Positions 41,947 to 51,177 of a stretch of DNA of 59,798 bases are shown here, piece by piece (the stretch's first letter is position 1; the number at the start of each line of letters is the position of its first letter). The notes below the pieces were generated by a model. The model saw only the letters and a list, made by a program, of their open reading frames with translations, had not been told where the DNA came from and did no database searches. The translations under genes and the position numbers were made by a program. The DNA comes from Candidatus Pacearchaeota archaeon (GTDB lineage Archaea; Nanobdellota; Nanobdellia; Pacearchaeales; GW2011-AR1), in NCBI GenBank assembly GCA_016188825.1, contig JACPHA010000014.1:1-59798 (forward strand). The letters are read 5' to 3'.

Positions 41947-42154
41947 TTTTTTCTTATTTTGGTAAAAAAAGTCGACAACATCACAGATATAACTTCCGAG
42001 TATGCCTCTTTCCGCGCTAGAAAAACTGTAATTGCTTAGAATTTCACTAATCTTGCCATTAGTATAGGGTAAATCTTCAAGCTCTTCGTTGTATAAACCA
42101 ACACAACCTCTGTACCACGTGGAATAAATTTTGAAATTGTATTACCTAATCTCT

Positions 42155-44344
42155 TCACTGATTCTCACCCAAACCCTTTCTGTCTCTGATTTTTCTTATC
42201 ACTCCCGCCTGCAATTCAAAAGGCATCTTCTGGAATTCCTGATCAACCAAACTTGAGAATCCTCTGCCTTCTGTAGCGGATCTTAAATCATTGCTCCATC
42301 CAATCATTTCCGCAACCGGAATTTTTGCTTTTATCATTGCCATTCCACCTTCTTGTTGTACATCTATTAAAACTCCTCTCTTGCTTCCAACTAATTGTGT
42401 TACTGCTCCCATAAACTCAACAGGCACTTCAATCAAATGCGTCTGTACAGGCTCAAGCATAACTGCTCCTGCTTTTTTCATCGCATCTTGAACTCCCCAC
42501 CTGACAGCAGGATAAACCTGTGCGGGGCCGCGGTGCATATGGTCAACGTGAATCTTCGCGTCATGCAAAATAACTTTTGATTTCATCATCGGCTCTCTCG
42601 ACAAAGGCCCGGCATCAATAAGCATTTCCCAGCCATCCATAATTGAATCTATAATCTCGCCAAGCAAAACAATTCCTCTAGTTCTGTCTTGGAAAACATT
42701 TCCCTTATAAATTTCTTTATATTGTCTTGCTTCGTCATTGCTAATGCCATACTGCGAAAGTTTGTTCCATGTCTGCTCTGCTCTTTTCTTCAATCTCTCC
42801 TCTGGCAGTTCACCGGCTTCAATAGCTTTTTCAACTTCTTCTTCCAAGGGCTCAATGCTGAAGTAGAAAATATTATGCCCATTCGGCGTCCTTACCTCAA
42901 CTTCAGGGCTTTCCTTTGTGACTGTTTCTCTATAAACAACTATCGGTGGTCCGGTCTTTACATTCAACCCCTTTTCATTTTTTATCCTGCCCTCAATAAT
43001 TTCCAAATGAAGTTCCCCCATTCCGGAAATCAAGTTTTCTCCAGTCTCCTCGTTAATCTCTACTTTTATGCTCGGATCTTCTTTTCCAACTTTTCTCAAA
43101 ACCCCAATCAACTTTGGCAAATCAGCAGATTTTGTCGCCTCAATAGACTTTGTAATGACCGGCTGAAAAATGTGTTTTATCTCCTCAAATGGCGTTTGCT
43201 CATTTAACGTAATTGTTTCTCCAACCTCTGTATTTAAACCAGAAATAGCAAGAACATTTCCTGCCGGAACTTTTTCGAGCTGCTCTGGCTTGATGCCGTT
43301 GTAAACCAAAACCTGCTGTATTCTGAATTTTCTTTTTGCAAGATTAGCATAAATTTCCATTCCATTTTCAATAGTTCCAGAATACAACCTTCCAGCAGCA
43401 ATTTCTTTTCCTGATCTTGGGTCAATAACTATTTTAGTAACTACAAACGCAACTTCACCGCCACCATTACAGTCTATTAAATCCTTGCCAAATTGCGTTT
43501 CCAAATCTCCGCGCCAAATTTTTGGAATTCTATATTTTTGCGCTTCTAACGGATTAGGCAAATGCTTTACAGCCATGTCAAGAACAACTTCATACAATGG
43601 CGCATTTTCCCAAACCCATTTCTTTCTCTCCTGCTCCTCCATTTCATAAATCTTATGAATATCCTTAAAACTCACATTTTTCTTTTTCATGAAAGGAATT
43701 GAGGTCGCCCAATTTTCTCTGGCAGAACCAAAGGCAACGCTTCCGTCTTGAACATTTACTCTCCATTTCCTTGCATACTCTGGCTCGGCAATCTGCTCAA
43801 TCAAGTGATTAAAAGATTCGATAATTTTCATAAATCTTTCCTGCATCTGCTCCGGAGTTAACTTCAATTCTTTAATGAGTCTGTCAACTTTATTAATGAA
43901 CAAAACCGGTTTTACCCTTTCTCTCAATGCCTGCTTCAAAACTGTTTCAGTCTGTGGCATAATTCCCTCGACAGCACAAACCAAAACAAAAGTTCCATCA
44001 ATAGCCCTCATTGCTCTTGTAACATTTCCGCTAAAATCAATATGTCCAGGAGTATCAATTAAATTAATCAAATAATCCTCTCCATGGTAATCGTGCACCA
44101 TAGAAACATTTGCTGCATCAACAGTCATCAATCTTTCTTGCTCATCGGTATGCTGCCAGGTCGTCATTCCCTCTTCCAAGTCTCCTGCATTTTTTGCAGC
44201 CATTAATCCAGCAGCAGCTAACATATTGTCAACAAATGCCGTTTTTCCATGATGTATGTGCGCGCTCGTCGCCACATTTCTTATTTTTTCCTGGCTGCTT
44301 ATCAGCCTCTGAATCTTCTGCAAGCTTGTTTCTTTTTCTGCCAT
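42155..44344 (-). CDS. fusA: translation elongation factor 2 (aEF-2)
   Basis: 729 residues, the GTPase that translocates the ribosome. The P-loop reads AHIHHGKT (28-35), with His31 where most archaeal and eukaryal EF-2 have Asp. Other G motifs: DTPGH and NKVD. Domain IV ends with HMHRGPAQVYPAVR, where the His before RG is the expected diphthamide site. Domains II-V are complete. It is transcribed away from a short AT-rich divergent region containing an 18-bp palindrome (CAAATTTTATAAAATTTG). Confidence 0.97.
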   Translation of the reverse strand: MAEKETSLQKIQRLISSQEKIRNVATSAHIHHGKTAFVDNMLAAAGLMAAKNAGDLEEGMTTWQHTDEQERLMTVDAANVSMVHDYHGEDYLINLIDTPGHIDFSGNVTRAMRAIDGTFVLVCAVEGIMPQTETVLKQALRERVKPVLFINKVDRLIKELKLTPEQMQERFMKIIESFNHLIEQIAEPEYARKWRVNVQDGSVAFGSARENWATSIPFMKKKNVSFKDIHKIYEMEEQERKKWVWENAPLYEVVLDMAVKHLPNPLEAQKYRIPKIWRGDLETQFGKDLIDCNGGGEVAFVVTKIVIDPRSGKEIAAGRLYSGTIENGMEIYANLAKRKFRIQQVLVYNGIKPEQLEKVPAGNVLAISGLNTEVGETITLNEQTPFEEIKHIFQPVITKSIEATKSADLPKLIGVLRKVGKEDPSIKVEINEETGENLISGMGELHLEIIEGRIKNEKGLNVKTGPPIVVYRETVTKESPEVEVRTPNGHNIFYFSIEPLEEEVEKAIEAGELPEERLKKRAEQTWNKLSQYGISNDEARQYKEIYKGNVFQDRTRGIVLLGEIIDSIMDGWEMLIDAGPLSREPMMKSKVILHDAKIHVDHMHRGPAQVYPAVRWGVQDAMKKAGAVMLEPVQTHLIEVPVEFMGAVTQLVGSKRGVLIDVQQEGGMAMIKAKIPVAEMIGWSNDLRSATEGRGFSSLVDQEFQKMPFELQAGVIRKIRDRKGLGENQ

Positions 44345-44468
44345 TTTTTTTCTAGCAAATTTTATAAAATTTGTAAGAATTATTTTTGAAAATAAAACAG
44401 CTTTTTAAACCTTTAGGGCTCCCCCGTGCAAAAGAAAACTTTATAAACAATCTTCCTTTATTCTAGAA

Positions 44469-44645
44469 ATGAAAGTCCACCAAATTTTTTACACTGTTGG
44501 GGTGATATTCGTCTTTGCCTCTGTGTGGTATTTTGCCCGAGAGTTTATCGCAGACCTTCCAGACGTCATAAAAACAATTTTGTTAATAACATCAATCATT
44601 ATCAGCTTTTTTATAGCTGAAATTTTCAGGAGTACAGACAAGTAA
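44469..44645 (+). CDS. small membrane protein, 58 residues
   Basis: Two transmembrane helices (FYTVGVIFVFASVWYFA and IKTILLITSIIISFFIAEIF) around a short acidic loop. A TTTATAAAC box lies about 28 nt upstream. The next gene starts 1 nt after the stop, making this the first of a three-gene operon of membrane proteins. No family recognised. Confidence 0.7.
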   Translation: MKVHQIFYTVGVIFVFASVWYFAREFIADLPDVIKTILLITSIIISFFIAEIFRSTDK

Positions 44646-44646
44646 A

Positions 44647-44919
44647 ATGGTATTTTATCAAATGCTCGGCTGGGGAATATTTTTCGTAAGCTTCGTAGTG
44701 GCAATCATCCTTTTCTCCCGATACAAAAGAATTTATCCTGTTTTCTATCTAATTTCCGTAGCACTGTACATCTTCACGGCAGGATTCATAATAGATGTCT
44801 ACAAATTCCAGGAGTTTGGAATACTTGCAACTTTAGTTTTCTCAGCCATAGTTTTCATGATTTTGGGATATTACCTTTCAAAAATTATGAGCGAACAATC
44901 TCAGAGATTAATAAAATGA
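44647..44919 (+). CDS. small membrane protein, 90 residues
   Basis: Three hydrophobic helices: GWGIFFVSFVVAIILFS, VFYLISVALYIFTAGFII and FGILATLVFSAIVFMILGYY. The start follows the previous stop by 1 nt and the end overlaps the next start by 4 nt. No family recognised; part of a membrane operon. Confidence 0.7.
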   Translation: MVFYQMLGWGIFFVSFVVAIILFSRYKRIYPVFYLISVALYIFTAGFIIDVYKFQEFGILATLVFSAIVFMILGYYLSKIMSEQSQRLIK

Positions 44920-45536
44920 AAACAGTCGTCGTTTATGGGGTAATTGTAGCAGTTTTTTTCCTCTTGGGAATATCTTTAGTAGCTCTCTATTATACACAGG
45001 ATGCAAAAGAAAGGTTTAACTTCAAGGATTCAATAAACTATGGGGAGCTGGAATTGCAAACAAACCAGAAGGGAATAACTCCTTATCTTTCCTCTGCCAA
45101 GGGCACAGTTGGAAAGTTAATATTAACCAACAACGGAATCTTTCCGCAGGTTTATAATATTCCGCAATTAGCAGGATGCATTGACTTAAAAGAAGGAGTT
45201 TCGCAGGAGCAAGCGCAAATCAGAAATTACCAGTTTCAGATAGTCTTTTTACAAGACGGAATAAGCTATTATGCTGGGCAAAGAATAGAAATACCCGTTG
45301 GCAAAGAGCAGGAATTTGATATGGTCGGAGAATATTATTCTTACGATGTTCCCCTCAGCACGTTTTCTTCAGATACTATAAAAAGCGTTTCAATTTACAA
45401 AATTAAGGAAGGTAAAACAAATCCAATCAACAATAATATAAATTACAAATATTATTATGGTAAGTCATATTACGGAGATAATTGCAACAATTTAAGAACA
45501 CAATACCGCCCAGAAGAAACAATTCCGCTGGATTAA
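44916..45536 (+). CDS. membrane-anchored extracytoplasmic protein
   Basis: 206 residues. One N-terminal transmembrane anchor (VVVYGVIVAVFFLLGISLVAL) precedes a beta-rich domain of about 170 residues with several Tyr and two Cys (LAGCIDL and GDNCNNL), which may form a disulfide. Translationally coupled to the small membrane protein before it. It may be the exported partner of this operon. No family recognised. Confidence 0.65.
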   Translation: MKTVVVYGVIVAVFFLLGISLVALYYTQDAKERFNFKDSINYGELELQTNQKGITPYLSSAKGTVGKLILTNNGIFPQVYNIPQLAGCIDLKEGVSQEQAQIRNYQFQIVFLQDGISYYAGQRIEIPVGKEQEFDMVGEYYSYDVPLSTFSSDTIKSVSIYKIKEGKTNPINNNINYKYYYGKSYYGDNCNNLRTQYRPEETIPLD

Positions 45537-45563
45537 AAGTTTTGTAGGGCATTATAAAACTAA

Positions 45564-46115
45564 TCAAATAACTCTTGCAACTCCTCCTATAGCCAAAATG
45601 CCAAGAAAATTAAATGAGTAAGATAATGCCATAAAAAAAGAAGTTCTTAATTTCGTTAAGCCCATCATCATCAATCCCAGTTCATCGGGGAGAGGAGAGG
45701 CAATTATTAATCCTCCAAGAAAAATTGAAACAATCCTAAACAATTTCGATTTAACTATCCACTTTGCTCTTTCAGCTCGTGTTTTTTTCATTAAATAGAA
45801 AAAATCCAAAGACAATCTTTTTCTTGCAAAAATAAAGATTATTGTGTCGCCCACTACTGCCCCCATCGCCCCAAAGAAAGCAGTAATCCATACTGACTCA
45901 ATTCTTGCAATCTCTACTAATGCGATAACGGCGGGAACGGTCGTGAAAACAGATGTAAAGAACATTCCAGCAACAAAACTCATAGTAATCACCGTATTTT
46001 TTGAAGATGAGATTATTTCGGAAACAAACCCCACTTTTACCATGAAAAGAGCTAATAAAATACTTAATAATATTATCACCAAATCTAAAGTAAATTCACG
46101 CTCTTTCTTTTTCAT
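45564..46115 (-). CDS. polytopic membrane protein with DedA-like features
   Basis: 183 residues with about five transmembrane helices. ITAFFGAMGAVVGDTIIFIF and ASPLPDELGLMMMGL recall the GD...F..G and PLPG(E) re-entrant segments of DedA/VTT-domain proteins, though the similarity is weak. The N-terminus KKKEREFTLDLVI is cytoplasmic. Function unknown; lipid or ion handling is a guess from fold resemblance. Confidence 0.6.
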   Translation of the reverse strand: MKKKEREFTLDLVIILLSILLALFMVKVGFVSEIISSSKNTVITMSFVAGMFFTSVFTTVPAVIALVEIARIESVWITAFFGAMGAVVGDTIIFIFARKRLSLDFFYLMKKTRAERAKWIVKSKLFRIVSIFLGGLIIASPLPDELGLMMMGLTKLRTSFFMALSYSFNFLGILAIGGVARVI

Positions 46116-46198
46116 TTTCCTTTCAATAATTAAAATAGTAAATCAAAGTTTTTAAATGATGCTGCAACATTCATAAAATCCTCTTGGCTCTAAAATAT

Positions 46199-46429
46199 AT
46201 GGAAGAAAAAAATCAAGAACAGAAATATCAAGAAGCTAGGAAGGCATTGCAAGAATGGTTAGACAAGCAGGGGCATAATATGTGTTGGTATTATCCTGAG
46301 ATTTTTAGAGAACTATCTAAAATTCTTGAAGTAACTCCTTCGAGAAAACCAGATCTCCCACCAAGGGAAGAATTCAGACCAAATTGTGAAAGATACGAAT
46401 GCGAAATCTATGAACAAAACCTACTTTAA
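46199..46429 (+). CDS. hypothetical protein, 76 residues
   Basis: From the ATG at 46199. It is a charged helical protein (QEARKALQEWLDKQGHNMCW, then YYPEIFRELSKILEV) with a Pro/Arg-rich and Cys-containing tail. No family recognised. The inositol-phosphatase gene follows on the same strand after 34 nt. Confidence 0.5.
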   Translation: MEEKNQEQKYQEARKALQEWLDKQGHNMCWYYPEIFRELSKILEVTPSRKPDLPPREEFRPNCERYECEIYEQNLL

Positions 46430-46463
46430 GCAGTTTTTTAAACCTCTTTTCTTTTGTCTTGGA

Positions 46464-47246
46464 ATGTCCATCTATTTACAAACAGCGATAAACTCAGCAA
46501 AACAAGCAGGAAAACTAATTTTAAAATCCTACAGCAGAAAAATAGAAGCAAGAATAAAAGACGGAATTTCATTTGATCTTGTAACAGATGCAGACATAAA
46601 TTCAGAAAAGACAATTATATCAATAATAAAAAAGAAATTTCCAAACCATTCATTTTTAACAGAAGAAAAAACCGTTAAGCAGGCGGAAGAGATGCAATCT
46701 GAATATTTATGGGTTATTGATCCAATAGACGGAACGATAAATTTCGCCCATAAATTTCCATTTTTCGCAATCTCAATAGCTCTATACAAAAATAATTCTG
46801 CTTTGCTCGGCGTTGTCTATGATCCTATAAAAAAAGAGATGTTTCATGCAGAAAAAAGCAAGGGAGCATTTTTAAACAATAAAAAAATTTCAGTCTCTAA
46901 AACAAATTCCTTGAACAAAAGTCTATTAGCAACAGGATTTTTTCATTCTATTAAATTTAAAACAGCAGAAAAATTTTTGTCAATTCCAATACATTATTTA
47001 GCAAACTTTGGTTCCGCAGCTTTAGAGCTTTCTTATATCGCTGCAGGCAGGCTTGATGGCTATTGGGAATTAAGACTAAAACCATGGGATTATGCAGCAG
47101 GTGTTTTAATTGTAACAGAAGCTGGAGGAAAAATAACTGATTTAAAAGGAAATAATTTTGATTTATTAACGGGAAATGTTCTAGCATCAAATGGAAAGCT
47201 CCATGACGAGATGTTGAAGATAATTGACAAAAAGTTTTATAAATGA
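46464..47246 (+). CDS. inositol monophosphatase / fructose-1,6-bisphosphatase family enzyme
   Basis: 260 residues from the ATG at 46464, which has a TTTTTTAAAC box about 29 nt upstream; a longer frame from 46386 overlaps the previous gene. Metal-binding motifs: the LTEEK acidic pair, WVIDPIDGTINFAH (D-P-I-D-G-T), and WDYAAGVLIVTEAGG. These coordinate Mg2+ for hydrolysis of inositol phosphates or, in archaea, often fructose-1,6-bisphosphate as well. Either activity is possible here. Confidence 0.9.
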   Translation: MSIYLQTAINSAKQAGKLILKSYSRKIEARIKDGISFDLVTDADINSEKTIISIIKKKFPNHSFLTEEKTVKQAEEMQSEYLWVIDPIDGTINFAHKFPFFAISIALYKNNSALLGVVYDPIKKEMFHAEKSKGAFLNNKKISVSKTNSLNKSLLATGFFHSIKFKTAEKFLSIPIHYLANFGSAALELSYIAAGRLDGYWELRLKPWDYAAGVLIVTEAGGKITDLKGNNFDLLTGNVLASNGKLHDEMLKIIDKKFYK

Positions 47247-47264
47247 GGAGAAACTAATTATAAT

Positions 47265-47405
47265 ATGCCAGAATTTAATGTTATAATAGAGAAAGGAGAA
47301 GATGGTTTTTTGATTTCAGAAGTAGTTGAACTTCCCGGATGCCATACACAGGCAAAAAGTCTTGACGAACTTATTTCTCAAAAAAGACATAAAAATAAAA
47401 CGTGA
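47265..47405 (+). CDS. HicB-like protein, truncated or frameshifted
   Basis: 46 residues. FNVIIEKGEDGFLISEVVEL followed by PGCHTQAKSLDEL is the standard N-terminal half of HicB-type antitoxins. It stops early after a run of six A (47380-47385). In a shifted frame the reading continues KDIKIKREEFEKLIWFF to a stop at 47445. A one-base change in the A-run would join the two. No HicA gene is adjacent. Confidence 0.55.
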   Translation: MPEFNVIIEKGEDGFLISEVVELPGCHTQAKSLDELISQKRHKNKT

Positions 47406-47445
47406 AGAGTTTGAAAAACTAATTTGGTTTTTTATAAATAAATAA

Positions 47446-48657
47446 TCAACACATAAAATATCTAATTTCCTGACCTTCTTTTTTTGTTCTTATTCCTTTG
47501 CTTAATTGAGGAAAATATTTATTAACACTTGCCATGGAAATTCCTAAAATATCGGCAATTTCTGTTCTCGTCATTCCAGGTTTATTTCTCAATAAAGCCT
47601 TAATTTCTTCTATTCTTTCTTCAGGAGATTTTCTATTAATGTTTTGGGAAACTCTTCTATATAATTCAATTCCTCTTCTGATATAATTTGCGTACTCTTG
47701 AGACTCTCTAAAAGTTTCTTGTTCCTGTCTAGAAACTTCTAATGAATTATCAGATAAAAGTTCAATTAAAGGCAAATACAATTTATCATGAAATTTTCTT
47801 CCATTATCCAAAATTTTTGCTCTAGACATTAATTCACCTCCTTTCCATGGAAAAATTCTTTCAACACAACCTTGTCTTTCCAAACTGCAAAGAACAGTAC
47901 AAATACTTTCCACATGGCTATATTCCAAAATCTCTTTTAATTCGTTGCAATCAAAAGCCTTATCATTATTAGTTAAATACTCCGCGATTCTTTTTGTTAA
48001 AGAAGAACGATTTTTCACAGTTTTTACTTTATCAATAGATTTGCCTTTTATCCATTGATATTTATATTTTCCTTTTTGTTTTGCTCCCACAGAATCAAAT
48101 TCAACAAATCCAATTTTTGCTAAAGCATATAAATGATTTTTTACTGGGGAGTCATTTAAACCTAAAGATTCTACAAAATCTTTTTCTCTTAATTTTTCAA
48201 AATTTCTTAACTCTCTCAAAATTCTGATTCTGTTGTAGGGAGCCCTGCTTTTTCCTTTGGATAAGGTAGAACCAAAAATCTGAAACATACTTATTTTATT
48301 CTCAACAGCATATCTTAGACTTAAAACAGCGCACGGCAAACCATATGTTTTTCCTGCTTCTGTTAAGCTATAGCCAATATATTCTACTTCTCCAGTGTCT
48401 CTTGTTATTGTTTTTTTTGCAACTAAAGCAATTTCATGCAAAGTATTTCCATACTCTTTGAAACTTTGTGTTCTTGGCAAATATCCTCTCCAAATAGTTT
48501 CTCTGATTTTTGCTCTGATTTCTGAACCTTCTCTCGGAACATCATCCAAATGCAATAAAGCAGCTGACTTTAACTCTGTGTTTACAGCGTTTGCTATAAT
48601 TGCCAGTCTATCTTCTAAATTATTTGGAAACGGTTTTTCTTCTATTCTTTCTTGCAT
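47446..48657 (-). CDS. multi-domain winged-helix DNA-binding protein
   Basis: 403 residues. At least three helix-turn-helix modules can be seen: RILRELRNFEKLREKDFVES with the following KNHLYALAKIGFVEFD (about 140-190), a middle one around LTKRIAEYLTNNDKAFDCNE (about 225-275), and a C-terminal KPGMTRTEIADILGISMASV (about 360-380). The N-terminal part is novel. It looks like a large archaeal transcription regulator. Targets unknown. Confidence 0.65.
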   Translation of the reverse strand: MQERIEEKPFPNNLEDRLAIIANAVNTELKSAALLHLDDVPREGSEIRAKIRETIWRGYLPRTQSFKEYGNTLHEIALVAKKTITRDTGEVEYIGYSLTEAGKTYGLPCAVLSLRYAVENKISMFQIFGSTLSKGKSRAPYNRIRILRELRNFEKLREKDFVESLGLNDSPVKNHLYALAKIGFVEFDSVGAKQKGKYKYQWIKGKSIDKVKTVKNRSSLTKRIAEYLTNNDKAFDCNELKEILEYSHVESICTVLCSLERQGCVERIFPWKGGELMSRAKILDNGRKFHDKLYLPLIELLSDNSLEVSRQEQETFRESQEYANYIRRGIELYRRVSQNINRKSPEERIEEIKALLRNKPGMTRTEIADILGISMASVNKYFPQLSKGIRTKKEGQEIRYFMC

Positions 48658-48732
48658 GAAAAAACAAAAAATATTCGCTTTAAAAAGGTATCATTTAACA
48701 ACATTTTAAAATACCTTCTTCCTTAACAAAAA

Positions 48733-49212
48733 ATGCCACCAATAAGCGCAGGAATTTTGTTGTATCGTTTGAAATCTGAAAAACTTGAAGTTTTTCTCGC
48801 TCATCCAGGAGGCCCATTTTGGAAAGACAAGGATCTTGGTGCTTGGACAATCCCCAAGGGAGAAATAGAGAAAGGAGAAGATTTACTTGAAACAGCGAAG
48901 CGCGAGTTTAAAGAAGAAACAGGAATTATCTTGGATCCCAAAAAAAATTTTATTCCACTTGGACAAATAACACAAAAAAGCGGAAAAATTGTTCATGCTT
49001 GGGCAATTGAAGGAGATTGGTCCGGATTGTTAATGGGAAAAAGTTTTGTTGAACTTGAATGGCCTATGAATTCAGGTAAAAAAATAAAATTCTCCGAAAT
49101 TGACAAAGCCTCTTTTTTTCCAGTTGACAAAGCAATGAAAAAAATCAATCCTTCACAAGCAGAATTTATTGAAAGGTTGGAAAAAATTTTAAGAAATAAA
49201 ACAACATGCTAA
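48733..49212 (+). CDS. Nudix hydrolase
   Basis: 159 residues. The Nudix box G-x5-E-x7-R-E-x2-E-E-x-G is complete: G43, E49, R57, E58, E61, E62, G64. The start PPISAGILLYRL and the ending FFPVDKAMKKINPSQ are typical of bis(5'-nucleosyl)-tetraphosphatase or NADH-pyrophosphatase-like stand-alone members. Substrate not determinable. Confidence 0.92.
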   Translation: MPPISAGILLYRLKSEKLEVFLAHPGGPFWKDKDLGAWTIPKGEIEKGEDLLETAKREFKEETGIILDPKKNFIPLGQITQKSGKIVHAWAIEGDWSGLLMGKSFVELEWPMNSGKKIKFSEIDKASFFPVDKAMKKINPSQAEFIERLEKILRNKTTC

Positions 49213-49368
49213 TAATCACCGCAACAAATTGTGCAATCCATAGATATTTTTAGTAACTCTGCAAAATATTTTATGTTATTCTTTTAATTATTAATGATAA
49301 AATTACTAAGGTAACTGACTAATTGATACTTGGCATATGTGGGGTTTTAATACTAATCACAAAGCAAT

Positions 49369-49379
49369 CTTTAAATATT
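49369..49379 (+). promoter_or_regulatory. TATA box of thrS
   Basis: CTTTAAATATT lies 20-30 nt before the ATG at 49399 with no Shine-Dalgarno, a leaderless arrangement. Confidence 0.55.
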
Positions 49380-49398
49380 ATCTTAATTTCTCTCATTT

Positions 49399-51141
49399 AT
49401 GAAAATTTTAACTTTACATTGCGACTACATTAAATTCAAGCCGTTGAAAAAAGCAATAAAAAACCCAGAGGAAATAAAAGACAAAGAGGAAAAAACAATC
49501 AAAGAACCGCTCGTTATCTTAACAGCAGTTGAAAAAGGCGACAACGATCAAACAGTCAGGGAAATGGTCGAGGCTGTCGAAAAAACAGCAAACGAAGTAA
49601 AAACGAAAACAATTGTTCTCTACCCTTACGCGCATTTGTCATCAAAACTCTCTGCTCCTGAGACTGCTTTGGAGTATTTAACAGAAGCAGAGCACAGCTT
49701 GCAGAAAAAAGGATTCCAAGTTACGAGAGCGCCATTCGGATATTATAAACAATTTGAATTGAAGGTCAAGGGACATCCGTTGTCAGAGCTTTCAAAGCAA
49801 TTTAGCCTCAAAGATGCAGAAGACGTTAAAGGCGAGCACAAAGTCATAGAATTAGAAAAAGAATCTGAAAAAGAAACTCAAGAGAAAGACATTCCGAGAT
49901 TATTAAAAGAGCTTTCGAGGTCCAAGCTTGACACATCAAAATTAAAAGCCAATGACCACAGAATTTTAGGCCAAAAACTTGACTTGTTCAGTTTCAGCGA
50001 ATCAGCTCCCGGCTCTGTTTTCTGGCATCACAATGGCTTGGTTATTTATAAAGGAATAATAGAATTTGAAAGAGAATTGTTAAAAAAATATGATTATCAA
50101 GAAATCTCAACACCACAAATTTTAGATAATCGGCTTTGGAAAGTATCCGGGCACTGGCAGCATTACAAAAATAATATGTTCCTCTCCGATTACGAAAACA
50201 GAAGCTTTGGTGTAAAACCAATGAACTGTCCTGGAGGAATGTTAGTTTATAGAGCAGGCACAAAAAGTTACAAGGATTTACCGTTAAGGGTCGCTGAATT
50301 CGGCGCAGTCCATAGAAAAGAACTTTCTGGAGTTTTGGCTGGTTTGTTTCGTGTTATTAAATTCACACAGGATGATGCGCATATATTCTGCGCAAAAGAA
50401 CAATTGGAAAATGAAATTAAGTTAATGATAGAATTCGTTGAGACAGTTTACAAAAAATTTAATTTTGATTATTCAATCGAACTCTCAACAAGGCCTGAAA
50501 AATTCATGGGAGAAATACAAGACTGGGATTTCTCTGAAAAATCCCTTGAGTCTGCTTTAAAAAAATTAAAAATAAAATATAAAACAAATAAAGGAGACGG
50601 CGCTTTCTATGGTCCAAAAATAGACTTCCATATTAAAGATTCTCTCGGCAGAAACTGGCAGTGCGGGACAATCCAGATGGATATGCAGATGCCTCAGCGT
50701 TTTGAACTTAAATATACAGACAAAGACAACAAAGAAAAAACTCCGATTATGATTCACAGGGCAATTTGCGGCTCAATCGAACGTTTCATCGGAGTCCTTT
50801 TAGAGCATTCAAATGGAGCCTTGCCAGTCTGGCTCTCTCCAATACAGGTTAGAGTGATTAATTTTACCGACCGCAATTTAAAAGCCTCAAGCGAAATTGC
50901 AAAAAAACTAGAAGAAGAAATTTCAAATCTAAGGATAGACACAGACTTTTCTTCAACAACAGTCAGTGATAAAGTCAGGCAGGCAGAAATTTTAAGGATA
51001 CCTTACATAATTGTCATCGGTGACAAAGAAGAAAAAACAAAAACCCTTGCTGTGAGAAAACGCAGTGAAAAACCAAAATTCGGCGTCAAAATTAATGATT
51101 TTATTAAGGAAATTAGTGAAAAAATTGAAAAAAGGACATAA
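49399..51141 (+). CDS. thrS: threonyl-tRNA synthetase, archaeal type
   Basis: 580 residues. It charges tRNA-Thr. The archaeal-specific N-terminal editing domain (D-aminoacyl-tRNA deacylase-like, about 1-140) is present: KILTLHCDYIKFKP, LYPYAHLSSKLSAP and FGYYKQFELKVKGHPLSE. The class II core has MNCPGG (about 274), motif 2 HRKELSGVLAGLFRVIKF, the catalytic QDDAHIFC, and motif 3 HRAICGSIERFIG. The C-terminal anticodon-binding domain follows. This domain pattern is the strongest archaeal marker in the window. Confidence 0.97.
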   Translation: MKILTLHCDYIKFKPLKKAIKNPEEIKDKEEKTIKEPLVILTAVEKGDNDQTVREMVEAVEKTANEVKTKTIVLYPYAHLSSKLSAPETALEYLTEAEHSLQKKGFQVTRAPFGYYKQFELKVKGHPLSELSKQFSLKDAEDVKGEHKVIELEKESEKETQEKDIPRLLKELSRSKLDTSKLKANDHRILGQKLDLFSFSESAPGSVFWHHNGLVIYKGIIEFERELLKKYDYQEISTPQILDNRLWKVSGHWQHYKNNMFLSDYENRSFGVKPMNCPGGMLVYRAGTKSYKDLPLRVAEFGAVHRKELSGVLAGLFRVIKFTQDDAHIFCAKEQLENEIKLMIEFVETVYKKFNFDYSIELSTRPEKFMGEIQDWDFSEKSLESALKKLKIKYKTNKGDGAFYGPKIDFHIKDSLGRNWQCGTIQMDMQMPQRFELKYTDKDNKEKTPIMIHRAICGSIERFIGVLLEHSNGALPVWLSPIQVRVINFTDRNLKASSEIAKKLEEEISNLRIDTDFSSTTVSDKVRQAEILRIPYIIVIGDKEEKTKTLAVRKRSEKPKFGVKINDFIKEISEKIEKRT

Positions 51142-51177
51142 AAAAGATTTAAATACATTGTATAACTAATAAAAAAG

